The position numbers and the translations under genes were made by a program. Shown here piece after piece: positions 34,730-44,705 of a stretch of 64,000 nt of DNA. Below the pieces are notes generated by a model. The model saw nothing but the letters and a program-made list of their open reading frames with translations. It was not told the origin of the DNA and did not search any database. The DNA is from Longimicrobium terrae (GTDB lineage Bacteria; Gemmatimonadota; Gemmatimonadetes; Longimicrobiales; Longimicrobiaceae), in assembly GCF_014202995.1 (NCBI RefSeq), contig NZ_JACHIA010000007.1, positions 168,002-232,001 of the forward strand, in the 5' to 3' direction. Each line of letters begins with the position of its first letter. Position 1 is the stretch's first letter.

Positions 34730-35002
34730 TTACGCCACGGGTGGTGCGGGGTTGTGCAAACCCCTCCGGTGGTTTACCATCAAACCCATGCAGATGACTT
34801 CCCGCGCCCAGATGATGTGTTGTTGCATGTGCTTCCGCGATGCGGGAGGGCAGGCGACAGCGTTCGTGCGCGAAAACCGGGGTCAGAGCTGACCCCATCC
34901 ACCGGAAAACCTCCGGTGACGCGACACACACAAGACGCCGCCGCTCCCCTCCGGAGCAGCGGCGTTTTTCGTTCTCAACCCGACGACCAGGATCAGCCAG
35001 CG
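34730..35002. other. Non-coding leader region before the ATP-grasp gene
   Basis: No gene is recognised between the module promoter and the ATP-grasp start. It holds a lower-GC stretch and an intrinsic terminator-like hairpin at 34935-34965. Confidence 0.6.
34935..34965 (+). terminator. Intrinsic terminator in the leader of the ATP-grasp/LLM operon
   Basis: ACGCCGCCGCTCC and GGAGCAGCGGCGT form a 13-bp stem with one mismatch, followed by TTTTTCGTT. It lies only 38 bases before the ATG of the next plus-strand gene, so it may end a leader transcript or act as an attenuator. Confidence 0.65.
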
Positions 35003-35992
35003 ATGTCTGCACGACTGGAACGACCCATCGCCATCTTCTACGAACACCCCGAGTGGTTCAAGCCGCTGTTTGCGGAACTGGACCGCCGCGGCACGCCGTA
35101 CGTGAAGCTGAACGCGGCCGAGCACGTGTTTGACCCGGCGGAAGAGCCGGCGTACTCGCTCGTCTTCAACCGCATGAGCCCGTCGGCGTACCTGCGCGGC
35201 CGCGGCGACGCCATCTTCTACACGCAGTCGTGGCTTTCGCACCTGGAGCGCCGAGGCGTGCGCGTGGTGAACGGAACGCAGGCCTTTGCCAACGAGATCA
35301 GCAAGGCCGGCCAGCTGGCGCTGCTGGAAAGCCTGGGTCTGCCGTACCCGCGCGCCCGCGTCATCCACCGCGCGGAGCAGGCGCCCGCGGCGGCCGAGGG
35401 GCTGCGCTTTCCCGTCGCCGTAAAGCCCAACATCGGCGGGAGCGGGGCGGGGGTGCGGCGCTTTGACACGCCCGAGGCGCTGGCCGAGGCCGTGGGCGGC
35501 CTGGACCTTGGAATCGACAGCACCGCGCTGGTGCAGGAGTTCATCATCCAGGAAGAAAGCCGCATCACCCGCGTGGAGGTGCTGGGCGGCCAGTACCTGT
35601 ACGGCATCCGCATCTACACGCCCGGAACGTCGTTCGACCTGTGCCCCGCGGACGTCTGCCAGCGGGTGGACGGCGCCGAACTGGATGCGCAGATCTGCGC
35701 GGTGGACGCGCCCAAGCGCGGGCTGCGCGTGGAGGGCTACGAGCCCCCGCGCCCGGTGATCGAGGCGGTGGAGCGCATCATGGCGGAAAGCGGCATCGAG
35801 GTGGGCGGCATCGAGTACATGGTGGATGCGCGCGACGGGCAGCTGTACTACTACGACATCAACGCGCTCTCCAACTTCGTGGCCGACGCGCCCAACGTGG
35901 TGGGCTTTGATCCGTTCGCCCGGCTGGCCGACTGGCTGGAGCGCGAAGCCGCCGCGGCGGAAGCGGTCCGCGCGCGAAAGGAGGCAGCCTGA
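35003..35992 (+). CDS. ATP-grasp ligase, RimK/glutathione-synthetase-like
   Basis: 329 residues. An N-terminal pre-ATP-grasp part (IAIFYEHPEWFKPLFAELDRRG) is followed by the ATP-grasp domain: RFPVAVKPNIGGSGAGVRRF with the Gly-rich loop, LVQEFIIQEE, ITRVEVLGGQYLYGIRI, and VGGIEYMVDARDG with DINALSNF for metal binding. It should join a carboxylate to an amine or amino acid using ATP; the substrate is unknown. AGGATC precedes the ATG at a usual distance. It overlaps the next gene (TGATG), so they work together. Confidence 0.85.
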   Translation: MSARLERPIAIFYEHPEWFKPLFAELDRRGTPYVKLNAAEHVFDPAEEPAYSLVFNRMSPSAYLRGRGDAIFYTQSWLSHLERRGVRVVNGTQAFANEISKAGQLALLESLGLPYPRARVIHRAEQAPAAAEGLRFPVAVKPNIGGSGAGVRRFDTPEALAEAVGGLDLGIDSTALVQEFIIQEESRITRVEVLGGQYLYGIRIYTPGTSFDLCPADVCQRVDGAELDAQICAVDAPKRGLRVEGYEPPRPVIEAVERIMAESGIEVGGIEYMVDARDGQLYYYDINALSNFVADAPNVVGFDPFARLADWLEREAAAAEAVRARKEAA

Positions 35993-37062
35993 TGCGCTAC
36001 GGCTACTGGCTGCCCGTATTCGGCGGGTGGCTGCGCAACGTGGATGACGAGCGGATGGAGGCCAGCTGGGCCTACGTCCGCCGCCTGGCCCAGCGCAGCG
36101 AGCAGATCGGCTTTGACCTGTCTCTGGTCGCCGAACTGAACCTGAACGACATCAAGGGGATGGACGCGCCCTCGCTGGACGCGTGGAGCACGGCCGCGGC
36201 GCTGGCCGCCGTCACCGAGCGGCTGGAGATCATGGTGGCCGTGCGCCCGACGTTTCATCTCCCGTCACTGCTGGCCAAGCAGGCGGCCAACATCGACCGC
36301 ATCAGCGGCGGGCGGCTGTCGCTGAACGTCGTTTCCTCGTGGTGGGCCACCGAAGCGAAGCAGTACGGCGTGCAGTTCGACCAGCACGACGACCGGTACG
36401 CGCGCACCTCCGAGTGGCTGGACGTGGTGACGGGGATGTGGTCGCAGCCGCGCTTCAGCTACCAGGGGAAGTACTACTCGGTGGATGACGCCATCCTGGA
36501 GCCCAAGCCGGTCCGCAACCCGCGCCCCACGCTGTACGCTGGCGGCGAATCGGCCGCGGCCAAGTCGCTGATCGCGCAGAAGTGCGATGCGTGGCTCACC
36601 CACGGCGATCCGCCGGAAACGATCGCGGCCAAGGTGGCCGACCTCCGCGCCCGCCGCGAGGCGCTGGGCCTGCCGCCGATGTCGTACGGCGCCGCCGGCT
36701 ACGTCGTGGTGCGCGACACGGAGGAGGAGGCGCGGCGCGAGGTGGCGCGCATCACCGACGTCCAGCAGAGCGCGCGCGGATACGCCAACTACCAGGACTG
36801 GATCAGCAACACCCAGCTGGAGCAGCGGGTGAGCCTGGAGGACTACTCGGTGAGCAACCGCGGCCTCAAGAGCGGGCTGGTGGGGACGCCGGAGCAGGTG
36901 GCGGAGCGGATGGTGGCGTTTCAGGACGCCGGGCTGGACCTGATGCTGCTGCAGTTTTCGCCGCAGCAGGAGGAGATGGAGCGCTTTGCGGAGCAGGTGA
37001 TTCCGCTGGTGAACCAGGCCCGCCCGCGCGCGGACACGCCGGCCCTGTCCGCCGTGGCGTGA
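35992..37062 (+). CDS. LLM-class flavin-dependent monooxygenase (SsuD/SfnG-like)
   Basis: 356 residues in the bacterial luciferase-like fold. MRYGYWLPVFGGWLRNV opens the barrel, and MVAVRPTFHLPSLLAKQAANID and ISGGRLSLNVVSSWWATEAKQYG are typical of FMNH2-dependent alkanesulfonate and dimethylsulfone monooxygenases; ILEPKPVRNPRPTLYAGGES and GTPEQVAERM follow. It uses reduced flavin made by another enzyme; no reductase is nearby. Its ATG overlaps the ATP-grasp stop, a tight pairing that suggests a common small-molecule substrate. A hairpin ends the unit. Confidence 0.9.
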   Translation: MRYGYWLPVFGGWLRNVDDERMEASWAYVRRLAQRSEQIGFDLSLVAELNLNDIKGMDAPSLDAWSTAAALAAVTERLEIMVAVRPTFHLPSLLAKQAANIDRISGGRLSLNVVSSWWATEAKQYGVQFDQHDDRYARTSEWLDVVTGMWSQPRFSYQGKYYSVDDAILEPKPVRNPRPTLYAGGESAAAKSLIAQKCDAWLTHGDPPETIAAKVADLRARREALGLPPMSYGAAGYVVVRDTEEEARREVARITDVQQSARGYANYQDWISNTQLEQRVSLEDYSVSNRGLKSGLVGTPEQVAERMVAFQDAGLDLMLLQFSPQQEEMERFAEQVIPLVNQARPRADTPALSAVA

Positions 37063-37136
37063 CGGTGTGGCGGCGCACGCTCCCTTGTCCGTGCTTTGTC
37101 TTTTTTCCAGCCGAGGGAAGGACGCAGACGTGAAAA

Positions 37137-37168
37137 AGCGGCCCGGTGCACCATCGCACCGGGCCGCT
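37137..37168. terminator. Hairpin terminator between convergent genes
   Basis: AGCGGCCCGGTGC and GCACCGGGCCGCT form a perfect 13-bp stem with a 6-base loop. On the minus strand it is followed by TTTTTCA, so it is best oriented for the cold-shock gene. Confidence 0.8.
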
Positions 37169-37182
37169 CGTTCACGCGGGGC

Positions 37183-37587
37183 CTACCACTCGCTGTTGCC
37201 GTAGCCGCTGTTGCCGCCCCGGTTTCCGTTGCGGTCGCCGCCGCCGTACCCGCCACGATCACCACCGCCGTAGCCGCCGCCCCGGTTGCCGCCGTAGCCG
37301 GTCTCGCCCGCGCCGCTGCGGTTGCCGTAGCCCTCGTTGCCCCCGCCAAAGCCGGGCTGGGAGTCGCCACCTTCGGGGGCGTCGAGGCGAATCAGGTTCT
37401 GCGCCTTGAGGCCCTTGGGCTCCTCGAGGATGTCGAACTCAACCCGCTCACCCTGCTCGAGCGTCTTGAACCCGCGGCCGGTGATGCCGCTGTGGTGGAC
37501 AAAGATGTCCGTTCCGTCCTCGCGGGTCACGAAACCGAAACCCTTTTCCTGCGAGAACCACTTGACCGTACCGGATGCGTGTTCCAT
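37183..37587 (-). CDS. Cold-shock domain protein with a glycine-rich tail
   Basis: 134 residues. The first about 70 form a complete cold-shock domain with RNP1 KGFGFV (15-20) and RNP2 DIFVHH (27-32), so it binds single-stranded RNA or DNA. The last about 60 are Gly/Tyr/Arg/Asn-rich (RGGGYGGGDRGG-like), unlike the normal 65-70 residue CspA. Such tails resemble those of cyanobacterial and plant glycine-rich RNA-binding proteins. It is a single-gene unit ended by a strong hairpin. Name csp is used loosely, so no symbol is given. Confidence 0.93.
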   Translation of the reverse strand: MEHASGTVKWFSQEKGFGFVTREDGTDIFVHHSGITGRGFKTLEQGERVEFDILEEPKGLKAQNLIRLDAPEGGDSQPGFGGGNEGYGNRSGAGETGYGGNRGGGYGGGDRGGYGGGDRNGNRGGNSGYGNSEW

Positions 37588-37895
37588 GGGGACCAGTGTG
37601 GCTTGAGTGCGTAAACCGTTTGAGCGCGGTGGGGTTTAGCACGGATCGTTCCCTGATTCGTGTCACCCGTCGCACGGGAGCCGCCCGAACTTGTTCAGGT
37701 ACCCGTTTCAGAACGGATTGAGAACTGTAACAGCATTTCGGCGCAGGTGCCCTGCTCCCGCGGATCGGCGCACAAGGTGCGCCCAATGTTGGTGCGGTCC
37801 TCGTCCATTCCGCACCCGCGGCTCCGTGCGCGGGCGGCGGGGTACGGAAGTCGTCCGGCGGTCCGCCGCGACTGATTTTTCGTCATCCAGGAACC
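37588..37895. other. Non-coding gap upstream of the cold-shock and GT2 genes
   Basis: 308 bases between divergent starts, with a somewhat AT-richer middle. It probably holds both promoters and the cold-shock leader, but I see no convincing hexamers or structured element. Confidence 0.5.
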
Positions 37896-39053
37896 ATGCT
37901 GCACTCCATACTGTTCTGGCTGGGCGCCTTCACGGCCATCTTCTTCGTGGGCGTGTTCGTGGAACTGGGGATCGGCGGCTCGCGCCTGCGCCGCCTGCAC
38001 CAGATTCCGCCGCTTCCTGACGAGGAGATGCCCTCCGTCTCCATCATCGTCGCGGCCCGCAACGAGGAGCGCGCCATCGAGCACGCGCTGGGTTCGCTGC
38101 TTCGCCAGCGGGGCGGGGAGATGGAGGTGATCGTGGTGGATGACCGGTCGGACGATTCCACCGGCGCCATCCTGGACCGCATGGCTGACGTGGAGCCGCG
38201 GCTGCGGGTGGTACACGTCACCGACCTTCCCAAGGGCTGGCTGGGAAAGAACCACGCGCTGTGGATGGGCGCGCAGTCCGCCCGCGGCGAGCTGCTGCTG
38301 TTTACCGACGCCGACATCGTGATGGCCCCGGACGCGGTGGCGCGCGCGGCCGGGTACCTGTCGCGCGAGGGGTTGGACCACCTGACCGTGGCGCCGCACG
38401 TGAACATGCCGGGCCGGCTGCTGACCGCGTTCGGCGTCGTCTTCACCATCTTCTTCAGCCTGTACACGCGGCCGTGGCGGGTGCGCGACCCCCGAAGCAA
38501 GCAGCACGTGGGGATCGGCGCCTTCAACCTGGTGCGCGCCGACAGCTACCGCCGCATGGGAACGCACCAGGCCATCGCCATGCGCCCCGACGACGACGTG
38601 AAGCTGGGCAAGCTGGTGAAGAAGAACGGCATGCTGCAGGACTTTGTCCTCGGCCCGGAACTGGTGCAGGTGGAATGGTACAGCAGCATTCCTGAAGCCG
38701 TCCGCGGGCTGCGCAAGAACGGGTTCGCCGGGGTGGACTACCGCATCAGCCTGGTGATGCTGGCCACGGCGGTGCACGTCGTCTTTTTCATCTGGCCGTT
38801 CATCGCCGTGTTCGCCACGCGCGGCTGGACGCAGGCGTTCTACGGCTTCGCCCTGCTGATGATCCTGGGGCTGTACGCCGGCTGTGCGCGGGCGCAGAAG
38901 TCGGCGTGGTGGCACGGCATTCTGTTCCCCATCGCCTCGGTGCTCTTCATCGTGGTGATCTGGAACGCCACGATCTATGCGCTGGTGAACCGCGGCATCG
39001 AGTGGCGCGGCACGCACTATCCGCTGGATGAACTGCGCGCCAACCGCATCTGA
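37896..39053 (+). CDS. Membrane GT2-family glycosyltransferase
   Basis: 385 residues. An N-terminal membrane helix (FWLGAFTAIFFVGVFVEL) precedes a GT-A domain: VSIIVAARNEERAIEHAL, VIVVDDRSDDSTGAIL, and FTDADIVMAPDAV, with RPDDDVKLGKLVKKNG later. Three C-terminal membrane helices follow (about 285-365). The layout is like HpnB-type and cellulose-synthase-like glycosyltransferases, so a lipid-linked acceptor is plausible but unproven. It converges with recQ, only six bases apart; no terminator is seen between them. Confidence 0.88.
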   Translation: MLHSILFWLGAFTAIFFVGVFVELGIGGSRLRRLHQIPPLPDEEMPSVSIIVAARNEERAIEHALGSLLRQRGGEMEVIVVDDRSDDSTGAILDRMADVEPRLRVVHVTDLPKGWLGKNHALWMGAQSARGELLLFTDADIVMAPDAVARAAGYLSREGLDHLTVAPHVNMPGRLLTAFGVVFTIFFSLYTRPWRVRDPRSKQHVGIGAFNLVRADSYRRMGTHQAIAMRPDDDVKLGKLVKKNGMLQDFVLGPELVQVEWYSSIPEAVRGLRKNGFAGVDYRISLVMLATAVHVVFFIWPFIAVFATRGWTQAFYGFALLMILGLYAGCARAQKSAWWHGILFPIASVLFIVVIWNATIYALVNRGIEWRGTHYPLDELRANRI

Positions 39054-39059
39054 CGCCCG

Positions 39060-41021
<1,962 letters not shown>

Positions 41022-41608
41022 GGTGGCCACGTGAAGTTTGTGGAGTGCGGCCAGCCGGATGGACCGGGGCGCGGTACGTGACGCACACGGAAGAAAGTGG
41101 ACGCGAAACGACGGGTCAAGTGGCGCACTCGCATCAGTCCGCGATGTGGCGCAATCGTGGTGGAACGCACGTTCCTGTCGGGAGATGCGGATCATCCACA
41201 AGCCGCCCCAGACGCGCGATTTCTGCGAGCAGCCGTAATGCGGCCGGCGCGATCTGGACAGCGGAAGTGGCGTACGGCATTTTCGCGCGGCGCGGGCAAT
41301 CGGATGCCTGGCCGGCTGGGCCAAGGCCGTGTTTGCCGCCAGCGGGACAGCACAAGCATGGATGACGCCGCGCATCCGATTCTCTCCTTTGGCGACTGCG
41401 CAGAACTTCGGGACGCGGGTCATCATCGAAGCGGAGCGGATGGGCTGGCCGTGGTTCCGGCCCCATTGCTCAACCAGAACCCGCCAGAGCCGGGAAGAGG
41501 CTCGTATCCCGGGGGCACGGGCCGCCACCTGCCGCGCTGCCGGCGCATCCGGATGGATGCGTCCCGTTGCCGGAAGCGCCGTTTTTGCGGTACCCTCAAC
41601 GATCAAAG
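41022..41608. other. Non-coding gap upstream of recQ
   Basis: About 590 bases between recQ and the peptide gene terminator. Open frames exist on both strands, but none has recognisable similarity, a good start or a ribosome site. I see nothing else in it. Confidence 0.5.
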
Positions 41609-41642
41609 CGAGCCGGGCCGCCCCTGAGGACGGCCCGGCTCG
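41609..41642 (-). terminator. Hairpin terminator after the Cys-rich peptide gene
   Basis: CGAGCCGGGCCG and CGGCCCGGCTCG form a perfect 12-bp stem 22 bases downstream of the peptide stop on the minus strand. Confidence 0.75.
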
Positions 41643-41664
41643 GTACAATCTGCCTGCCCATGGA

Positions 41665-41943
41665 TCAGCAGTTGATCTCGGTGCAGCCGCGGCCGCTGGG
41701 ACACGCGTCGTCGGCCGAGACGCAGTACTCCGGGTAGTACGTGGGACAGGCGTCCGGGCTGTACGTTTCGCCGCAGTCGCCGGTGCACAGCCCGGTGTTG
41801 CAGGCGTCGAACGCCGATCCGCACTTCTGCCCGTTCACGGTGGGCTGCTCGTTGCCCATCACGGTGCCACGCCCGTTGCGCACGTCAGCCGTCTCAAAGC
41901 TGTCAACCGTGAGGTTGTCCAGGTTCAGCTTGATTTTCTGCAT
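41665..41943 (-). CDS. Cys-rich precursor with a pinensin-type leader (RiPP-like)
   Basis: 92 residues. The N-terminus MQKIKLNLDNLTVDSFETAD matches the leader pattern of the pinensin-like lanthipeptide family (LxLxxLxVxSFxT). The rest is a probable core with nine cysteines at 41, 48, 53, 57, 66, 74, 81, 87 and 92, several Ser/Thr, and the chain end at Cys-92. No LanB, LanC, protease or transporter gene is within view, so it appears orphan; maturation enzymes could be elsewhere. Disulfide-bonded secretion without lanthionines is the alternative. It is a single-gene unit with its own terminator. Confidence 0.78.
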   Translation of the reverse strand: MQKIKLNLDNLTVDSFETADVRNGRGTVMGNEQPTVNGQKCGSAFDACNTGLCTGDCGETYSPDACPTYYPEYCVSADDACPSGRGCTEINC

Positions 41944-42308
41944 GGTGGTTCCCTCGTCTGCAGGTTGGTCGGGAAAGCCCGGACTGCCCGGGACCGCTCC
42001 CTCTCTTCTCAGCCAGCCTCGCCGTCAGTCCGCGGGATTGCGGCGTGATCCGGTTGGCTGGCACGGCGCCTCTCCTGTGCACCGCGCGTGCCATATGCAG
42101 ACGGAATATAGGGTTATGCGTTCACTTCATCGTCCATCTTGGCCGTCGCGGGATGGCGCAAAGAGCACCAGCTGCCAACGTGAATCGCACTCTGTCCAAG
42201 GGTGTCCGGTTCGGGATCCACTTTCCTTTGTAACGGGATCCCGTGTCGTTTTCTGGAGGGCGAAACCGTCGGATCCAGCCGCCCGGTGAACGTGGCACCG
42301 GGAAAGCA
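41944..42308. other. Non-coding gap upstream of the peptide gene
   Basis: About 365 bases between the peptide gene start and the arsS terminator. It likely contains the peptide gene's promoter and has a lower-GC part near 42050-42250. No gene is recognised. Confidence 0.5.
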
Positions 42309-42348
42309 CAAAGGCCACGGAGGAGCGCATTGCTCTCCGTGGCCTTTG
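42309..42348 (-). terminator. Hairpin terminator after arsS
   Basis: CAAAGGCCACGGAG and CTCCGTGGCCTTTG form a perfect 14-bp stem about 25 bases after the arsS stop on the minus strand. Confidence 0.8.
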
Positions 42349-42372
42349 TCATCCATCTGCCGCGATTGCCGT

Positions 42373-43419
42373 CTAGGCCGTTGCGCCGCCGCAGCTTGAG
42401 CCGGCGCCGGCGGTGCAGCCGAAGCAGTGCGGGCCAAGGATGATCTCGCGGCGGGACAGCGCGTCCAGATCGAAGTCGAAGATGGTGCGCGGGCCGCGCG
42501 GGTCCACCGGCAGGTCCAGCATCTGGTTGAAGTCGCAGTCGTACAACGTGCCTTCCCAACCCACGGATAGCGTGTTGCGGCACATGACGCCCGCCGCCGC
42601 CACCGGGTTGAAAGCCGTCACCAGCCGCTCCATGTACTCGTTCAGCTTGCCGCTTTCCTCCAGAAAATCCAGGTAGCGGCTGATGGGCATGTTGGTGATG
42701 GTATACAGCCGGTTGAAGCGGATGCCGTACAGCCGCTCCATCTGCCGCTTCCACTCCGCCTCCAGCCCGGCCTGGTTGCCCGGCAGAAAGGTGCCCACGG
42801 GATTGGTGACCAGGTCCAGCTCCAGCCCGGTGGACGGGTCGCCGTAGCCCAGCGCGTTCAGCCGCTGCAGTGCCTGGATGGACTCACCAAAGACGCCATC
42901 GCCGCGCTGCGCATCCGTGCCCTTGGGCCGGTAGTGCGGAAGAGAAGCGACGACGTGCACCGCGTGTTCGGCAAAGAACTCCGGCAGGTACGCGTAGTTG
43001 GGAAGAAGCGTGATGGTGAGGTTGCAGCGGTCCATCACCTTCTTTCCCGCCGCGCGCGAGCGGATGACGAGCTCGCGCCACCGCTTGTGCAGCTCCGGCG
43101 CGCCGCCCGTGATGTCGACGGTGGGGATGTCCGTCGACTCAATCACTTCCAGACACCGGTCCATCACCGCGTCGGACATCATCTCGGTGCGGTCCGGGCC
43201 GGCGTCCACGTGGCAGTGGCGGCAGGTCTGGTTGCACTTGCGGCCCACGTTGATCTGAAAGATGTCGATTCCCGTGGGCCGCAGCGGGTACAGCCCCGCA
43301 TCCTGCAGCGCCGACTCAAAGGTGAACGCCACGGGCACGCGCCCCAGCATTCCGCGCTGTTCGCGCGTGGACGACAGGGTGGAGGCGCGCTTCTGCAGCG
43401 TCGGAAGTACGCGGGACAT
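42373..43419 (-). CDS. arsS: Arsenosugar biosynthesis radical SAM protein ArsS
   Basis: 348 residues. The 4Fe-4S cluster motif CNQTCRHCH (Cys 62, 66, 69) starts the radical SAM barrel, with DITGGAPELH and LDLVTNPVGTFLPG following. The C-terminal part has YDCDFNQMLDLP and the tail CFGCTAGAGSSCGG, both diagnostic for the ArsS family, which forms the 5'-deoxyadenosyl-arsinoyl bond in arsenosugar synthesis. In some species a selenocysteine occurs in the tail; here all are TGC codons. The peroxidase-like partner gene lies about 140 bases upstream on the same strand. Confidence 0.93.
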   Translation of the reverse strand: MSRVLPTLQKRASTLSSTREQRGMLGRVPVAFTFESALQDAGLYPLRPTGIDIFQINVGRKCNQTCRHCHVDAGPDRTEMMSDAVMDRCLEVIESTDIPTVDITGGAPELHKRWRELVIRSRAAGKKVMDRCNLTITLLPNYAYLPEFFAEHAVHVVASLPHYRPKGTDAQRGDGVFGESIQALQRLNALGYGDPSTGLELDLVTNPVGTFLPGNQAGLEAEWKRQMERLYGIRFNRLYTITNMPISRYLDFLEESGKLNEYMERLVTAFNPVAAAGVMCRNTLSVGWEGTLYDCDFNQMLDLPVDPRGPRTIFDFDLDALSRREIILGPHCFGCTAGAGSSCGGATA

Positions 43420-43557
43420 CAGGATTTCAGGCTCGGGTACACACGGCGGAACGGCGGTGCCGGGTTCAAGTACCCGGCGGGGCGGGAGCGGTGCCCGGAG
43501 CTGGCGCGAACGGAACGGCGATCATCATTCTTTCCGCCAGCCACGGGCACGCCGACG

Positions 43558-43905
43558 CTACATCCCCAGCTTGTCCGTATGATTCCGCATCTGGATGCCG
43601 TGCACCAGCGAGGCGCCGCCGCGGATGGCCGCCGCTACGTGCACGGCCTCCGTCATCTGCTCGGTGTCGGCGCCCTTCTGCAGGCAGTCTGACGAGTACG
43701 CGTCAATGCAGTACGGGCACTGGACGGCGTGCGCCACGGCCAGCGCAATCAGCGATTTTTCGCGCTCGGTGAGGGCGCCCTCGGCAAAGACGGCGTTGTA
43801 CCAGGCAAAGAACTTGTCGGCCAGGTGCGGCGCGTCCTTGCCGATTTCGCCAAAGCGAGGCAGATCGTGCGAGTTGTAGTAGTGGTCGTGGGCGGTGTTC
43901 GACAT
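43558..43905 (-). CDS. AhpD/carboxymuconolactone-decarboxylase-like protein of the arsS unit
   Basis: 115 residues. The CPYC-x-DAY redox pair (HAVQCPYCIDAYSSDCLQKGA) and GALTEREKSLIALAVAHA are the AhpD-like signatures; HDLPRFGEIGKDAPHLADKFFAWYNAVF is typical of the arsenosugar-associated subgroup. It would act as a peroxidase-like or redox helper for ArsS. The gene is upstream of arsS on the same strand and probably cotranscribed. Family assignment is good; its exact chemical role is unknown. Confidence 0.9.
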   Translation of the reverse strand: MSNTAHDHYYNSHDLPRFGEIGKDAPHLADKFFAWYNAVFAEGALTEREKSLIALAVAHAVQCPYCIDAYSSDCLQKGADTEQMTEAVHVAAAIRGGASLVHGIQMRNHTDKLGM

Positions 43906-44013
43906 GAGGCGGATTCCGGGTGACGGGTTACGCGCGCCTCACCTTGGGCGCAGGTTGTACATCGTAACCAGCGCACTCACAAGCCGCCACCCGCGATCCA
44001 CCTGAACCGCCCG

Positions 44014-44535
44014 ATGATCCCCATCGACCGATTCTCGCTCGAGCAGCACGCCGGCGAGTACAAGGACTGGCCGCTGCGCACCCGTGTGCTCGTGGACGGC
44101 CAGCCGACGGAGCTCTTCATCCCCGGCTACGTGCTGCTGCACCAGTTCGCGGTGGATGACGGATACCTGCTGGTGTCGGATTACGATTGCCCGTTCGAGG
44201 AGGCGACCGTGTTCGCGCTGGTGAGCCCCGATCTGCGCCTGCTCTCCCGGCGCACGGTAGGGGTCGCGTACAACACGTTTCTGCTCACCGGGCTGGAGTG
44301 GACGGGCCCGCGCGAGCTCATCGCCTCATTCGATGACTTCCACGTACGGGTCACCCTGCGCAGGCGTGGCATCCCTTATCTCTGGCCGCGGATCAGCATC
44401 CGGCGCATTCGGTCTCTTCATGGAGGAACAGCAACGGATTGGGATCACGCAGAGCAGCAGAGCAGCGGAGGAAGAGCAGAGAACAACATCAACAACACTT
44501 TTATCTGTTCTCTGCGTCTCTGCTGCTCTGCGTGA
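44014..44535 (+). CDS. Hypothetical protein whose C-terminus runs into a repeat element
   Basis: 173 residues. The first about 135 are a soluble beta-rich domain (LRTRVLVDGQPTELFIPGYVLLHQF, VFALVSPDLRLLSRRTVG, TGPRELIASFDDFHVRVTLRRR) that I do not recognise. From about residue 136 the sequence is encoded by the dispersed CACGCAGAGCAG element (44420-44541), giving an odd Ser/Asn/Cys-rich tail ending LRLCCSA. The natural stop seems to have been lost or replaced when the element arrived. It diverges from the AhpD-like gene. The DNA shows no ribosome site of note. Confidence 0.65.
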   Translation: MIPIDRFSLEQHAGEYKDWPLRTRVLVDGQPTELFIPGYVLLHQFAVDDGYLLVSDYDCPFEEATVFALVSPDLRLLSRRTVGVAYNTFLLTGLEWTGPRELIASFDDFHVRVTLRRRGIPYLWPRISIRRIRSLHGGTATDWDHAEQQSSGGRAENNINNTFICSLRLCCSA

Positions 44536-44541
44536 TGAATG
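44420..44541. repeat. Inverted-repeat element of the CGCAGAG/CTCTGCG family
   Basis: ATCACGCAGAGCAGCAGAG near 44447 is mirrored by CTCTGCTGCTCTGCGTGAT near 44517, with a less conserved middle. The left flank (GGAACAGCAACGGATTGGG) also occurs, inverted, at 46.65-46.68 kb. Confidence 0.8.
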
Positions 44542-44564
44542 TTGTTCCGCCCCTGCTCCGCGAA

Positions 44565-44580
44565 CGTTCCACGTGAAACG
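44565..44580. promoter_or_regulatory. parS: parS-like site 4
   Basis: CGTTCCACGTGAAACG keeps the inner 14 bases of sites 2 and 3 but has C/G in place of the outer T/A. It is 27 kb from the parS cluster. Confidence 0.6.
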
Positions 44581-44705
44581 TCCGTTCTGCTTCTCCCTGG
44601 ATGCACAGCGCATCTGGCCGGGAGCTTGCAAACGGTCATCCGCTCAAGGCCGGGCGCCCAGGCACACCGGCGCGCGGCACGGATGATGAAGAACCGGCGC
44701 GGCCT

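Noticed and set aside
42373..43419. Selenocysteine in the ArsS tail, or ArsS as the maturase of the Cys-rich peptide
   Set aside because: All tail cysteines are TGC codons and the stop is TAG. The protein has the full ArsS pattern and lacks the extra iron-sulfur cluster domain typical of peptide-modifying radical SAM enzymes.
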